Origin: Lactuca virosa
Taxonomy: Eukaryota > Streptophyta > Magnoliopsida > Asterales > Asteraceae
Assembly (NCBI GenBank): GCA_928212115.1
Contig: CAKMRJ010004445.1
Coordinates: 77,918,348 to 77,982,347 of the forward strand
Reading direction: 5' to 3'
DNA length: 64,000 nt
Shown one piece after another: positions 44,382 to 56,350 of this stretch. The notes beneath the pieces were generated by a model. It searched no databases, was not told where the DNA came from, and worked only from the letters and a program-made list of their open reading frames with translations. The position numbers were made by a program, and so were the translations under genes. How positions within the stretch are numbered: position 1 is the first letter of the stretch; every line of letters starts with the position of its first letter.

Positions 44382-47300
44382 TGCTTCTACTGCCACGAAA
44401 AGGGGCACTGGAAGCGAAGCTGCCCTAAATACTTGCAGGATGTGAAGGATGGGAAAGTTAAACCCACCTATGCAGGTATGTATACTATATTGTCTGGTAA
44501 CTCATTGCATACTAACTCTTGGGTGCTTGATACAGGTTGTGGTACTCACATTTGTACTGATTTGCAGGGCCTAAGAAGTAGTGAAGAAGTGGAGCACGGG
44601 AAGATACACCTAATCATGGGCAATAGAAAAGCATCACCTGTGACCAAGATTGGAGTTTATTCTTTATTTCTTAATAATGGGTTAACTTTAGATTTGAATA
44701 AATGTTGTTACTCGTCATAAATGGCGAGAAATATTATTTCCCTTCATAGTTTGTACAAACAAGGTTTCACATTTTCATTTGATAATAAAATTGGTGCTAT
44801 TGATGCTTTTTATAATAATGTGTTTTATTTTAAAGCATTACCTTGTGATGGTGTATATGAAACTGTGTCGATTGTAGACAACTTAGGAAATAATGTATAT
44901 CATATTGATTCTTCGATGAGCTTAGATAAAGCATCCTTGTGGCATTGTCGTCTTGAACATGTTAACAAGAAGCGCATAGGCCAACTCCAGAAGGCTGGAG
45001 TTTTGGAATCATTTGACCTAAAGTCGGATGATAGTTGCGAGTCTTGTTTACTTTGAAAAATGACAAAGTCACCCTTCACTGGTACTTGTGAGAGGGGTGA
45101 GGGTTTGTTGGATCTCATACACATAGATGTGTGTGGACCCTTCAAATCAGCCACAAGGGATGCTAATCGGTACTATGTGACTTTTACTGATGATTATAGT
45201 AGATATGGATATATCTACTTAATCAAGCATAAGTCAGAAACCTTTGAAAAATTCAAAGAGTTTAAGCAGGAAGTCGAGAATCAGTTGGGCAGGAATATCA
45301 AGATGCTTCGATCCGATCAGGGAGGGGAGTATCTTAGTATTGAGTTCCTTGACTATCTTAAGGAATGTGGGATAGTCTCACAATTGACACTCCTAGGACA
45401 CCACAGCTGAATGGTGTTGCCAAGAGGCACAATCAGACCTTATTGGACATGGTTCGTTCCATGATGAGTCGAGCTTCATTACCAATCTCATTCTGGGGGT
45501 ATGCCTTAGAGACTGCCGCACATATCCTCAATCTAGTCTCTACTAAGAAGGTTGCCAAAACACCTCACGAGATGTGGACTGGGAAAGTTCCCAATCTAGA
45601 CCACATCAAGATTTGGGGTTGCGAGGCTTTTGTGAGGCGCGAGTCTCATGACAAGCTTGAAACTCGAAGTGAGAGGTGTATTTTCATCGGCTATCCATAA
45701 AGATCCTTTGGTTACCTCTTCTACAGGCCTAGTGAAAATGTGGTCTTTGTAGCAAGAAGGGGAGTCTTTCGTGAGAGAGAATTCATAAGCCGAGGAAATA
45801 GTGGGAGGCAAATTGACCTTGAAGAGCTTCAAGAGTCAAGTGGTGAAAGAACCTCGAACACTATCAACCAACCTAAGGAAGAAACTCCTGTTAAACCGAT
45901 AGATGAGTTCGTACCTCCGAGGCATTCCACTAGGGTTAGGAATACACCTGATTTTTATTATGGTTATCACATCACCACTGAAGGTGATACATTTATTAGT
46001 GATAGTACACTAATAGATTTGGATGAAACTAATAATTACAGGGAAGCCATGGCAGGCCCTGAGTCTGCTAAATGGCAGGAGGCTATGGACAACGAGATTC
46101 AGTCCATGTATGACAATCAAGTGTGGAACTTGGTTGACAATGTACCATGTCGTAAGACAGTTGGGTGCAAATGGATCTTCAAAAAGAAGATCGGCATGGA
46201 TGGGAAGGTACACACCTACAAAGCAAGACTGGTGGCATAGGGCTTTACTCAAACTCCGGGAGTTGACTATGATGAGACATTCTCACTAGTAGCAAAGATT
46301 AAGTCTATTGGAGTTTTGCTGGCCATACCTGCATTTCATGATTATGAAATATGGAAAATGGATGTCAAAACCGCTTTCCTTAATGGGAAGTTGGCAGAGG
46401 ATGTTTACATGGCTCATCCAGAGGGTTTTGTCGATGCAAAGTACCCTAATAGGGTGTGTAATCTTGAGAAATCCATTTATGGATTGAAACAAGCATCTCA
46501 TAGATGAAATCTTTGCTTCGATGAGAAAGTCAAAGAGTTTGGCTTTTCGGGGAGCGAAGATGAGTGATGTGTGTATGTTAGGGCTAGTGGGAGTATAGTT
46601 AGCTTTCTGGTGTTGTATGTGGATGGCATACTACTCATAGGAAATGACATCCCAACTTTTTCAGGAGGTTAAGTCCCGGCTTGGGAAGTGTTTCGCTATG
46701 AAGGACCTTGGAGAAGCTGCATATATCCTAGGGATAAGGATAATGAGAAACAGGAGTAAGAGACTAATTGGACTTAGTCAGAGTACCTACTTGGATAAGG
46801 TGTTGAAAAGATTCAACATGCAGAATTCCAAGAAAGGGGATCTACCGATCCAACACAATGCCAAGCTGAGTAAGACTCAGAGTCCGAGTACAGAGGCTGA
46901 GATAGCTGAGATGAGTCGATTTCCATATGCTTCCGTTATTGGCTAGATCATGTATGATATGACTTGTACTCGCCCTGATGTGGCTTTTGCTTTGAGCATG
47001 GTTAGCAGATTTCAGGGAAATCCTGGCATTGCGCACTGGACTGCAGTAAAGAATATTCTCAAGTACCTACGGAGGACTAACGATTGGGTCCTTACCCTTG
47101 GTGGGAGTGATGACTTGAGAGTGATTGGGTATAGTGATGCTAGTTTTCAGACTAACAGGGATAATTTCTGCTCTCAGTCAGGCTGGGTCTTTACCCTAAA
47201 TGGAGGAGCAATTACTTGGAAAAGTTCCAAGCAGGAGACAGTAGCTGATTCTACTTGTGAATCAGAGTACATAGCAGCGAGTGAAGCGGCGAAGGAGGCG

Positions 47301-47606
47301 ATATGGCTGAAGAACTTCATTGGAGACCTTGGAGTTATGCCAGCTATACAAGAGCCTATGGAAATTTTCTGTGACAGCAATAGTGCGGTTTCCTTAGCCA
47401 AGGAGCCAAGAGATCACGCTAGATCCAGACACATTGACAGAAAATACCACTTCATAAGACACAAGATAGAAGGACTCCTCGTGGCAAAGAGGGTATCGTC
47501 AGAAGAGAACCCTGCAGATCCCCTCACGAAGGGACTGACTAGGGTTAGGTATTTGCAGCATGCAAGAAGCATCGGGCTGAGGGACGATATTAGTTTTAAT
47601 AATTAG
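44382..47606 (+). pseudogene. Copia pol: knuckle, protease, integrase, reverse transcriptase, RNase H; inactivated
   Basis: Order: zinc knuckle; protease WVLDTGCGTHIC (about 44521), with DTG active site; integrase zinc-binding part WHCRLEHVN ... CESC; integrase core HIDVCGPF, TDDYSRYGY, RSDQGGEY; reverse transcriptase MDVKTAFLNGKLAEDVYM; RNase H SDASFQTNRD ... SKQETVADSTCESEYIAASE ... HIDRKYHFIR. Lesions: stops at 44718-44720, 45054-45056, 45698-45700, 46238-46240, about 46505, about 46565 and 46944-46946; frameshifts near 45390 and 46650. The third catalytic acid of the integrase is replaced (NGVAKRHNQTL instead of the usual NGVAER). The reverse transcriptase YVDD box reads YVDG (about 46615). 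Confidence 0.9.
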
Positions 47607-48444
47607 ATTTCTGAAACTTGTAAACTGTAATTGACATTTGATGATTAAATAAAAGTTGTTATTTATTTATGAGTAAAGTGTTACTATCCTATGTTGATCG
47701 TTTACTATTGTTTCAATTTTGCATGTTTTGACTTCCAGAATAATTATTTTATTCAAACTCTCCACAGTCGGTCATATGTCGGAAGTAGATATGAATCAAG
47801 ACTGTCATGAATATGGCTTGTAAGATTTGTCTAAGGTGCGTTAGACATAGCAATGGTTGCTGCAACATTCATGAGTGCTCATAAGGTCTGAGTATTGGAT
47901 TAAACCCACGCTCGCTTGTATCACTTCATGGAATTTATCTCGAGTGAGCGCGAGACGGTAATATCATATATATCTTCAAACCTAGAAATATGAGTTGTTG
48001 ACTGTGAGTTGGTTATCCATTGATTGTATGAAAATGCATCAGTAACTTGATGTCATAAAATGTGCTTTTGTGCATAATTCAACGAGCAGTTGGTACAAGC
48101 ATATGAGTCGAAGTTTATTTGTTCCTTCTAGCAATAGAAGCGATATCTGGGCCCCTCGATGATTTGGTTTTGACTTATGTGTCGGGCCCAGTCAGAACCT
48201 AATTGATGTGTTTAATTTAGTTCTATGTCAAACAAATCAGAGATCGAGAAACAAATGTTGGACACTAAGTTAGACCATGTTCCATGTGTTTGTCCGGCTG
48301 ATATCTTGAGAACAGAGGAATATATGATCACTTATCTAAAATGGCGCTTCATAGTTCAACAGAGTTTTAAAGAGCTACGATTGTTGGCTGGTTCCTGAAG
48401 TTATATTTGCAACTATGGTTATCAGACTCATCCAAGTGGGAGAC
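47607..48444 (+). other. Copia 3' non-coding region and polypurine tract
   Basis: About 0.8 kb without coding, ending in AAGTGGGAGAC just before the 3' LTR. The tract primes plus-strand synthesis. Confidence 0.75.
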
Positions 48445-49198
48445 TGTTGGATAAGGTGTCTAAGTCCGTAACTATATTTGGTATCAACTTGACCCGACTC
48501 GGCATGGTCTATTTGGGTTGCACTTCACCTAACAACTTGTATGGATATACTTTTGAGAATAAGATGTTTATGATATATTAATATATTATTAGTTATAATA
48601 TATTAATATGATATCATAATTATTTAATTAGTATTGATCAAGAATTAATTTAGAATTAATTTAGTGATCAAAATGGAGCTAATTAAATATGGACTCTTAT
48701 TTATATATATGGATTGGGCTAAGATTTATTTAGGATGGGCTAAGAGTATATGGAGTCCATCGATAGTCCATGGAGATTTTAACCCATGGATCCTAGGTAA
48801 ATGAAGAGTCATGGGTATTAGGGTTTAACCCTAATCCTCCATACTATATAAAGGAGTCCTTGCTTCTAGAATTGGCACTAGTGTGTGTGAGCATAAGAGT
48901 GAGCCAATTTCTATAAGTGTTCTTATTCTCTCAAGAGCTTCCAACTTGTTTTGGTGATTTGTGACACCACTTGAGGCATCCACACTATTGGTGCTAGGCT
49001 CAAAACTCCAAGCAATCAACCACAAAAGAAAGGTATGTTATTCTACTTAAAGTTTTGTATTACAAGTACCCCATAACATGCTAGTTAGGTTGTGAACCTT
49101 GGAAATCATATTTTCATGTATTTTAGAGAAAACATAGATCCAAGGTTTCTAGGGTTGCATGTACACCATAGGAGTGTTAATATGCTCATAACCCAACA
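48445..49198 (+). mobile_element. Copia 3' LTR
   Basis: 754 bp, TGTTGGATAAGG ... AACCCAACA, near-identical to 41302-42056. TATA-like TATATAAAGG at about 48844. Confidence 0.92.
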
Positions 49199-49800
49199 GA
49201 TGGCACCTTATCAAGCATTGTACGGACAGAAGTGTCGTACGCCGTCTTGTTGGCTTGATGCCGGAGAGAAGCAGTTTATGACCCCTAAGATAGTCTATGA
49301 GACTGATGAGAAACTGAAGGTGATTAGGGAAAGAATGTTAGCAGCTTAGGATCGTCAAAAGAGCTATGCTAACAAGAAAAGACGACCGATGACCTTCGAA
49401 GTTGGGGATTCCGTTTTGCTGAAAGTCTCACCGTGGAAGGGACTTATAAGATTCGGGAAACAAGGAAAGCTGAGTCCAGGTTTATTGGACCATTCAAAGT
49501 TCTTCAGAAGATTGGGAACCAAGCTTACAAACTCGAATTACCCGAGGAACTATATGGTATTCATAACACCATCCATGTGTGTTATTTGAGGAAGTTCAAT
49601 GGGGAAGTTCCCGACATAATTCCAATCTCAGAGTTAAGGATGGATTAGAATAAGAGGCTAATCGAAGAGCCTGAGGCAATTGTTGACCATAAGACTAAGA
49701 AGTTACGACGCAAGATGGTTGACTTAGTGCTAGTCCGATGTAAACATTCGAATGGGCCGAGTCTCACTTAAGAAATAGAGAGTGACTTGATGAGTCGTTA
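49199..49800 (+). pseudogene. Inner gypsy copy A: integrase C-terminus after the copia insertion
   Basis: It continues APYQALYGQKCRTPSCWLDA from the GATGG duplication, then the GPFKVLQKIGNQAYKLELPE region and PISELRMD. Stops include TAG after MLAA and after LRMD. It ends at GATGAGTCGTTA, where the LTR at 49797 begins. The last pol codons and the first 1145 bp of the LTR are deleted at a shared GTTA. Confidence 0.85.
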
Positions 49801-51020
49801 TAATGTTTTTTTAACCACTCACGGTACGGGGAATCCGGTTTGGAAGGCCGCTTGGGTTGCTGGATTCAGAAGTGCTATATGCCAAAATGATCCTGCCCTC
49901 AGGTGTTTCATGTCTGGCCCCTGTCTGTACATAGTGGGTGAAGAGTATTGTTTAACGCTTATATAATAGTAATAATAGTTAGACTATTAATTAGTCTCAG
50001 TGAATATAAGGCTAAACTCTAGTGGTAATGATACTAGGTTTTGTCCGAGGTAAATTGTTTTAAATGTAACGAAGTGTTGTCGGAGTACCGAGTCACCACC
50101 TTTACAGGTGAGTGCATAGTTATTTTCATCTTACACATAGATATTAAGTATTGTATATATATATTACGTGCTATGTGTGCATATTATCTTAATACTTTAT
50201 GTCTATGTTGCATGAATGATTTTTATACACGTTTTAAATGATTTAAACTGTATATGTATTTTATATCTACAAAAATATTGGGGTAAAACATGGGTAGATG
50301 TAATAGACGATGTGTGATAAAATGATGAGAGGCCTCGATGTTGTTGGTGATCAAGTCATCTAGCGGAGTATAGATGACGACCACGGACTCTTCTAGACAG
50401 TCCAGTGGAACGCTAGTAGGCTCGCAACCTGTAGGTGTTTGTAAATGATGTGTTCACCGGTGTACTCCATCCTCCTCATGGTGGCCTTTAGGACATTTAT
50501 TGCTGAGGAACCCCCTTGGCAGTAGTGTCCATCCCGATGATGATCCTTAGTCTAGGTCCCTTATGATAGGTGTTTAGGGACGTAATGTGAGGATAACGGG
50601 AACGGGTAATCGGGTTATTGTTGGTTGTTGAAAATAATAAACTTCTTTATTGTGGGTTGAAAAGCCTATGTGCTCACCAGGCTCCAAAGCCTGGCCCACT
50701 CAGTTTCATGGGTTACAGGTTGTGGCGCTTGAGCATAGATGTGATGTTTTGGGACTAGAGATTATGGATATAGGCCTGTAAATATGAAATAATGTAGTAA
50801 GGCTTATATTGTACTGTTTATGATTTTGATTTGTATCGAACATGACATCCCGAGGTTTTTAACGAAATACATTTCTTCGGAAATGCTTTGATAAATCTTT
50901 ATCATATTTTGTTTTTGGGAACAAATTCCGCAACACTTTTCTTTAAATTATTACTCTGATTTTTAAACAAAGCATAAACAAAAATCGGTCTTTTCTGGCC
51001 GTGAAAATGGGGATGTCACA
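49797..51020 (+). mobile_element. Truncated LTR shared by gypsy copies A and B
   Basis: It matches 59296-60553 with roughly 3 per cent differences by eye. It serves as 3' LTR of A and 5' LTR of B. Donor-like TACAG/GTGAGTG at 50107/50108 and acceptor-like GTTACAG ending at 50718. It ends GGGGATGTCACA, followed by the PBS. Confidence 0.85.
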
Positions 51021-51022
51021 GT

Positions 51023-51034
51023 TGGTATCAAAGC
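51023..51034 (+). promoter_or_regulatory. Primer-binding site of gypsy copy B
   Basis: TGGTATCAAAGC, two bases after the LTR end; same variant as at 956-967. Confidence 0.8.
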
Positions 51035-51361
51035 ATTAGTTTAAGCGAACTAGGAATTTGTAGGATTTCTAGACTTAAACTTAGAATGCTAAGCAATGAT
51101 TGTGAGATGTGAGCACTAGCTTATTTAGGAAGTATGCCTAATATGCCTTATGTGCTAAATGTTTTATGCCTTATATGCTGTTATTTGTTCGGAACTATGG
51201 TCTGTTGCTGACCCGATCTGGAAACCTTATGTGTTTAGGATTCTAAACGTACGACTACGATATTAGAACTAACATGTAAACGTTTCGGAGCGATAAGGAT
51301 GATTTAAACGTCAATCCTAAATAAAGATCTAAATTCACCTTATTCAGTGTATAGATCAAAG
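51035..51361 (+). other. Leader of gypsy copy B
   Basis: Short untranslated leader. An in-frame ATG at 51347 precedes the chosen gag start by five codons. Confidence 0.55.
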
Positions 51362-53326
51362 ATGGCAAGAACCCGCAGTGGAGTCGGGAATGCAAATAGG
51401 AACAGAAATCAACCCCCAGTGATACATCAAGTACCTGTTGTAGTAGAAGTTGCACCTGAGCCAATCACAATGGCTGGAGTACAAGCCATGATTCGGGCTA
51501 TGTTAGCTGAACAAAGGGAAGAAATGAGTCAGATGTTGCAAGAAAACAAGGACGAACCTATCGTGCCCATTGAGCAACCAGAGCTGATCCCCGAGCAATC
51601 GGAGCAAGGAAACTACAGCCGCCCTATGAGTCAAGTTGGAACCCAAGGGGAAAGGAATGACCCGGAGAGGGGAAACGACAAGGACAGGCAAATATACAAG
51701 AATTTCTTGGGTGCAAAACCATCGAGTCTCTCAGGAAGCTCAAAGCCTGTCGAGATTATGGACTGGATCTCCGAAATGGAGGTGGTATTTAAGAGTTGTG
51801 ACTGTAGCGAGAAACAGAAGACCGTCTTCGCAGTAAGGCAACTGAAGACCAGAGTCTTGAGCTGGTGGAAGCTATTGGCAGAAACGATGTCGCGAGGAGG
51901 AGCCCTGAAGATGTCATGGGAAGAGTTCTTGGAACAACTGAAGGTGCAATACTGTTCAGAGATAGATCTGATTGACCTGAACAATGAGTTCCAAAACCTG
52001 AAGAAGGGAAGAATGAGCATTGATGACTATGCTACTGCATTCATGGAGAAGATGAAGTTGTTTCCATACCTAGTGCCAACCGAACTCTCCAAAATTGAGA
52101 GGTTCGCAAACGGACTGCCAGCCGACTTTGGCCCAACAGTCAAGATGGAAACCATTCTGAAATCAGTTGTTCGAGCAGCTACGAATGTGGAGACCCAGCA
52201 GAAGGAAAGGGGTCTGGAGAGGGCCGAGGTTGGTGAGAAAAGGAAATTCGATGGATCCTCGAGGACCAATAAAAAAGGTAAATTCTCGAAGTATGGTTCG
52301 AGAGGAGGAGGAGCAGAAGCAAAATGGTGCCACAAGTGCAAGAAGAAGCACTCTGGGAAGTGTGATGGAGGGGTCACTTGTTTCAAATATGGAAAGCCTG
52401 GGCACTATGCCAATGAATGCACCCTTACCCAGAAGGTCTGTTATGGGTGTAATGAAGAAGGGCATGTTTTGAGGGACTGCCCAAAGAAGAAGGAGGTAGG
52501 AAGACCCAACATTCCACCGAAGCCGAAGGCGAGGGCCTTCCCGATGACCCTTCAGGCTGCAAAGGAAGCAGTAGATGTCGCTTCAGGTACCTTTCTTGTA
52601 AATGGTTTGCCTGCAAATATATTGTTTGATTCGGGAGCAAAATACTCCTTTGTATCACATAAATTTGGTGGGACCTTAACATTACCTATAGAAAAACTTG
52701 ATAATGGCCTAATTGTGGAAGTTGACAGTGGCAAGTTCGTACCTGTTAGTGATCGTATTAATAACATTGTCATCGACTTAAACGGAAACGAAATCCACGA
52801 AGAGCTGTTACCCATAGAGTTGAACAGTTTTGACATCGTTCTGGGAATGGATTGGCTTAGTTCCAATGATGCTGAGATACTTTGCCGAAAGAAGATAGTA
52901 AGAGTAAACCCACCTGGAAAAGAGTCATTTATGGTTTACGAGAACAAACGCAGAGTAAATTCTGGAATCATCTCCCTGATGAAATCCAGAAAACGTTTGT
53001 CTAAAGGATGTGCATCATATTTGGCATTCGTGATCGACGCTAAGAAGGAAAAGAAGGAGGTACAGAATATACCAGTGGTGTGTGATTATCCGGAAGTCTT
53101 TCCCGAAGATCTTCCCGGATTACCGCCTAATAGACAAGTGGAGTTCAGAATAGACTTGTTATCAGGAACGACACCGATAGCAAAAGCACCATACCGATTA
53201 GCACTGACGGAGATGAAGGAGCTCACGACGCAACTTCAGGAGTTGTTGGACAACGTTTCATTCGACCAAGTTCATCACCCTGGGGAGCTCCGGTGTTATT
53301 CGTGTATAAGAATGATGGGAGCATGA
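51362..53326 (+). pseudogene. Gypsy copy B gag-protease with start of reverse transcriptase, frameshifted
   Basis: The start MARTRSGVGNANRNRNQPPV is chosen over the ATG five codons earlier because MARTR-type starts fit gypsy gag. Retrotrans_gag lies at about 105-260 (MDWISEMEVVFKSCDCSEKQ ... SWEEFLEQLKVQY ... ERFANGLPADF). The zinc region has CHKCKKKHSGKC, CFKYGKPGHYANEC (second Cys replaced by Tyr) and an intact CYGCNEEGHVLRDC. Protease: ILFDSGAKYSFVS, with the aspartic DSGA active site, near residue 425. The reverse transcriptase start VVCDYPEVFPEDLPGLPPNR is followed by a one-base loss near 53253 (QELLDNVSFDQVHHPG instead of a KGFIRPSSSPWG-type reading). The frame then ends at 53326 while the true frame continues from 53293. 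Confidence 0.87.
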
Positions 53327-53757
53327 GAATGTGCATAGATTACAGAGAGCTGAACAAGGCAACGGTAAAGAACAAGTACCCATTGCCGATGATTGATGAC
53401 CTATTCGATCAGCTGCAAGGTTCGATCAATTTCTCAAAGATCGATCATAGGTTAGGATATCATCAAGTGAAGGTGAGAGAGCAGGATATTGAGAATACTG
53501 CATTTAGAACTAGATATGGACACTACGAGTTCTTGGTTATGTCGTTCGGACTAACCAATGCTCCAGCGGCATTCATGGATTTGATGAACAGGGTTTGTAA
53601 ACCATTCCTCGATAAATCCATGATAGTGTTCATAGACGACATTCTGATTTACTTAAAAATCCAGGAGGAGCATGGCAGACACTTGCGAGATGTGTTAGAA
53701 GTATTGAAGAAGGAGAAGTTATATGCAAAGTTCTCCAAATCTGATTTTTGGATCTGA
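53293..53757 (+). pseudogene. Gypsy copy B reverse transcriptase core
   Basis: LFVYKNDGSMRMCIDYRELN, KYPLPMIDDLFDQLQGS, FSKIDHRLGYHQVKV, FRTRYGHYEFLVMSFGLTNA and the catalytic box FIDDILIYL are all present. The three catalytic Asp residues are retained. It stops at TGA (53755-53757) where copy A has CAA (FWIQEVQF). This is the polymerase that copies the element RNA into DNA. Confidence 0.87.
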
Positions 53758-54498
53758 GAAGTCCAATTCTCGGGTCATGTGGTTAACTAAGAGGGAATAA
53801 TGGTTGACCCAGCAAAGATCGAAGCTGTGATGAAGTGGGAATGACCGAAAAGTCCCACGGAGATCCGAAGCTTTCTAGGATTAGATGGATATTACCGAAG
53901 GTTTATCCAAGGTTTTTCTTCGATAGCTGCTCCATTGACAGCTTTGACCCACAAAGGAGCTTCATATACGTGGAGTGAGAAGCACAAAGAAGCATTCGAG
54001 AAGCTAAAGAAGAAGTTATGTGAAGCACCGATTCTTTCTCTACCCGATGGAGTTGAAGATTTCGCGGTCTATAGTGACGCATTTGGAGTCGGGTTGGGTT
54101 GTGTTCTGACCCAAGGAGAATAGGTGATAACATATGCCTCTCGAATTGAAGGAGCATGAAAAGAACTACCCACTCACGATTTGGAGTTGGCAGCAGTAGT
54201 TTTTCCTCTAAAGATATGGAGGCATTACCTCTATGGCACGAAGTGCAAACTTTTCACCGATCATAAGAGTCTCCAGTATCTCTTTAGTCAGAAGGAGTTG
54301 AACATGAGGCAATGACGCTGGATAGAGTTACTCAAGGACTACGACTGTGAGATACTTTACCACCCCGGTAAAGCAAATGTTGTCGCTGATGCCCTCAGTC
54401 GGAAAGAAAACCTTGGAAGAAAAAGGCCAAGAGCGTTGAGAATTGAAGTTGTCTCGACGATTGTGGAAAGCATCAAGAAAGCTCAAGAGGAAGCTTCT
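53758..54498 (+). pseudogene. Gypsy copy B connection and RNase H region, broken
   Basis: Continues SFLGLDGYYRRFIQGFSSIA, LTALTHKGASYTWSEKHKEA, FAVYSDAFGVGLGCVLTQGE then TAG (54121-54123), later LFTDHKSLQYLFSQKELNMR, Q and TGA (54313-54315), and YHPGKANVVADALSRK. The TAG, the TGA and the one-base loss in the YPLTIW segment are shared with copy A. A two-base loss at TCTCGAATTG (A has TCTCGACAATTG) is private to B. Interrupted at 54498 by a solo LTR. Confidence 0.83.
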
Positions 54499-55251
54499 TG
54501 TAACACCCAGAATCAGAAAGACTAAGAAAGGAAAGGAAAACCTTAAGTTAAAGGGGTCAACTCGTCGATTCCATGGGTGAACTCGGCGAGTTGGAGCGGG
54601 ACCCGTGTCGGGGTTTAAGTGACCGACTCAGCGAGTCGGAGGGACCGACTCGGCGAGTCAGGTCTGGGTTGGAAAACCCTAATTTCCGGGCTTGGTGCCC
54701 TATTTAAGCATCATTTCAGGCCTTCACCCCAGCCTCCATCACTCCCTTTACCTTCTCTCGAAACCCTAAGCAGCCATTGAGTGTCCTTGAGCTTCTCTTG
54801 CCATTTTTGAGTGACTTAAAGCTAGAAGGAAGAAGGAAGACCTTGGATGATTCAAGAAGTAGCAGTGGACTCTGTGTTGGTGTGTCATTTCAGACCCTAG
54901 AAAGGTATGAAGCTCCTACCTTGGCTGTTATTCACTTAGATCCCCTTTCCTAGTTAGATTTTGTCATTTTGGGCCATTTCCAAGGCCAATTCGTGTATTG
55001 TGCCTTGTGAGCAAAGAGAACTTCGGATCTAGGGTTGTCTTGGCCTAGAAACCCATAAAGCAGCAGTCTTTGGTGTGTTGGTGAAGCATGCTTGTCACAA
55101 AACCAAGCCCTAGAGTGTTTAAGCCTATAGCATCTTGGTTGCACGTAAAGTTTGCAACTTTACGTGAAAGACGGGCCTTAGAAGAGTGGATCTACAGTTT
55201 GGAGCCCCTGCATGGCCCGGAAAGCCACTGTATGGATTAAGAGCTGAAGCT

Positions 55252-55630
55252 ACTCGGCGAGTCACATGGGTGGACTCGGCGAGTTGGATGAAGATAGGCA
55301 GGAACTCGACGAGTTTGAAGAACAACTCGGCGAGTCTGATGAAGATAGGCAGGAACTCGACGAGTTGGAAGAACAACTCGGCGAGTCTGTTGAAGATTGC
55401 CTTGGACTCGGCGAGTCTGATCTTGGACTCGGCGAGTCTGGTTGTGGAACTATAGCCTTTTCTGGTTGAGCTGTGAATCGGTGAGTCGAGGGATGACTCA
55501 GTGAGTTGGACAGGATGGAACTCAGAGATGGTTGAACTCGACGAGTCTTGGGGTGACTCGGCGAGTTGGGTCGAATTTTGAGAGCTTCTGAGTTAAGGAC
55601 TCGGCGAGTCTATGGGTTGACTCGGCGAGT
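55252..55630. repeat. Dense ACTCGNCGAGT palindrome cluster
   Basis: Exact copies start at 55252, 55274, 55304, 55325, 55355, 55376, 55406, 55427, 55536, 55556, 55599 and 55620; the spacing is often 21-22 or 30 bp. Open frames rich in ELDE or SASL are translations of this array. Confidence 0.9.
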
Positions 55631-55871
55631 CGAGTCAACTGGAAGGTTGACCAGGACTTTGACTTTGACCATAGTTGACTTGGTTTGACTTCTAGAGTTC
55701 AGTTTGGAACTAAGTGTTTTATTGGTATTAGTAGCTCGAAGAGCTAGTGGAGCAGCGGTTCAGAAAGTGGGCGGACAGCAGCCAGAGGATTATCAACAAA
55801 GTTCAGCAGTGCGAGGTGAGTCTCCTCACTGTTTGTATGGTTCTACGGCCACAATGCCGGCCCATTTAGTC

Positions 55872-56350
55872 TACGTATGGTAGGAAGACCCGGGGGTTAG
55901 CCCTAGGCAATATGCATGAAAGACCAGGAGGCGGCTCCTGGCACACAGTATGTTATTACGTATGGTAGGAAGACCCGGGGGTTAGCCCTAGGCAATATGC
56001 ATGAAAGACCAGGAGGCGGCTCCTGGCACACAGTATGTTATTATGTATGATAGGAAGACCCGAGGGTTAGCCCTAGGCAATATGTATGAAAGACCAGGAG
56101 GTGGCTCCTGGCGCACTGTATGCTATTGTATGAAAGACCAGGGGGTGGCTCCTGGCACACTATATGCGGAATAGCCTAATAGAATAGTTTGTATAGTCAT
56201 CTTTGTGATGCTTGCATGGAAGACCAGGGGGTGGCCCTTGGCACCTGTCTGTAAGACCTAGGGAGCGGCCCCAGGCTTGACCAGGAAGACCACGTGCGGC
56301 CCGTGGCATAACTGTAAGACTATGTTTGGCACATAGCACCTTAGCAAGAC
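55872..56350. repeat. 85-bp tandem repeat and shorter derivatives in solo LTR
   Basis: TATGGTAGGAAGACCCGGGG units start near 55872, 55957 and 56042 (85-bp period). They are followed by shorter GAAAGACCAGGGGGTGGCTC and AAGACTATGTTTGGCACATA repeats. Confidence 0.85.

Larger units (their letters stand above)
41302..49198 (+). mobile_element. Ty1/copia element, complete in structure, coding region dead
   Basis: 5' LTR 41302-42056, PBS 42058-42069, long leader, gag 43572, pol to 47606, 3' non-coding region, polypurine tract, 3' LTR 48445-49198. The target duplication GATGG is perfect (41297-41301 and 49199-49203) and lies inside the integrase gene of gypsy copy A. The LTRs differ at about 17-20 positions in 755 (roughly 2.3-2.6 per cent by eye), so insertion is recent on a plant time scale. 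Order integrase before reverse transcriptase marks it as copia. Confidence 0.93.

Noticed and set aside
53903..54157. Minus-strand frame opposite RNase H, repeated at 40029-40244
   Set aside because: Shadow of the pol coding strand; similarity between the two follows from A and B homology.
55186..55469. Two frames of 67-89 codons with ELDE/SASL repeats
   Set aside because: Translations of the ACTCGNCGAGT array in the solo LTR.
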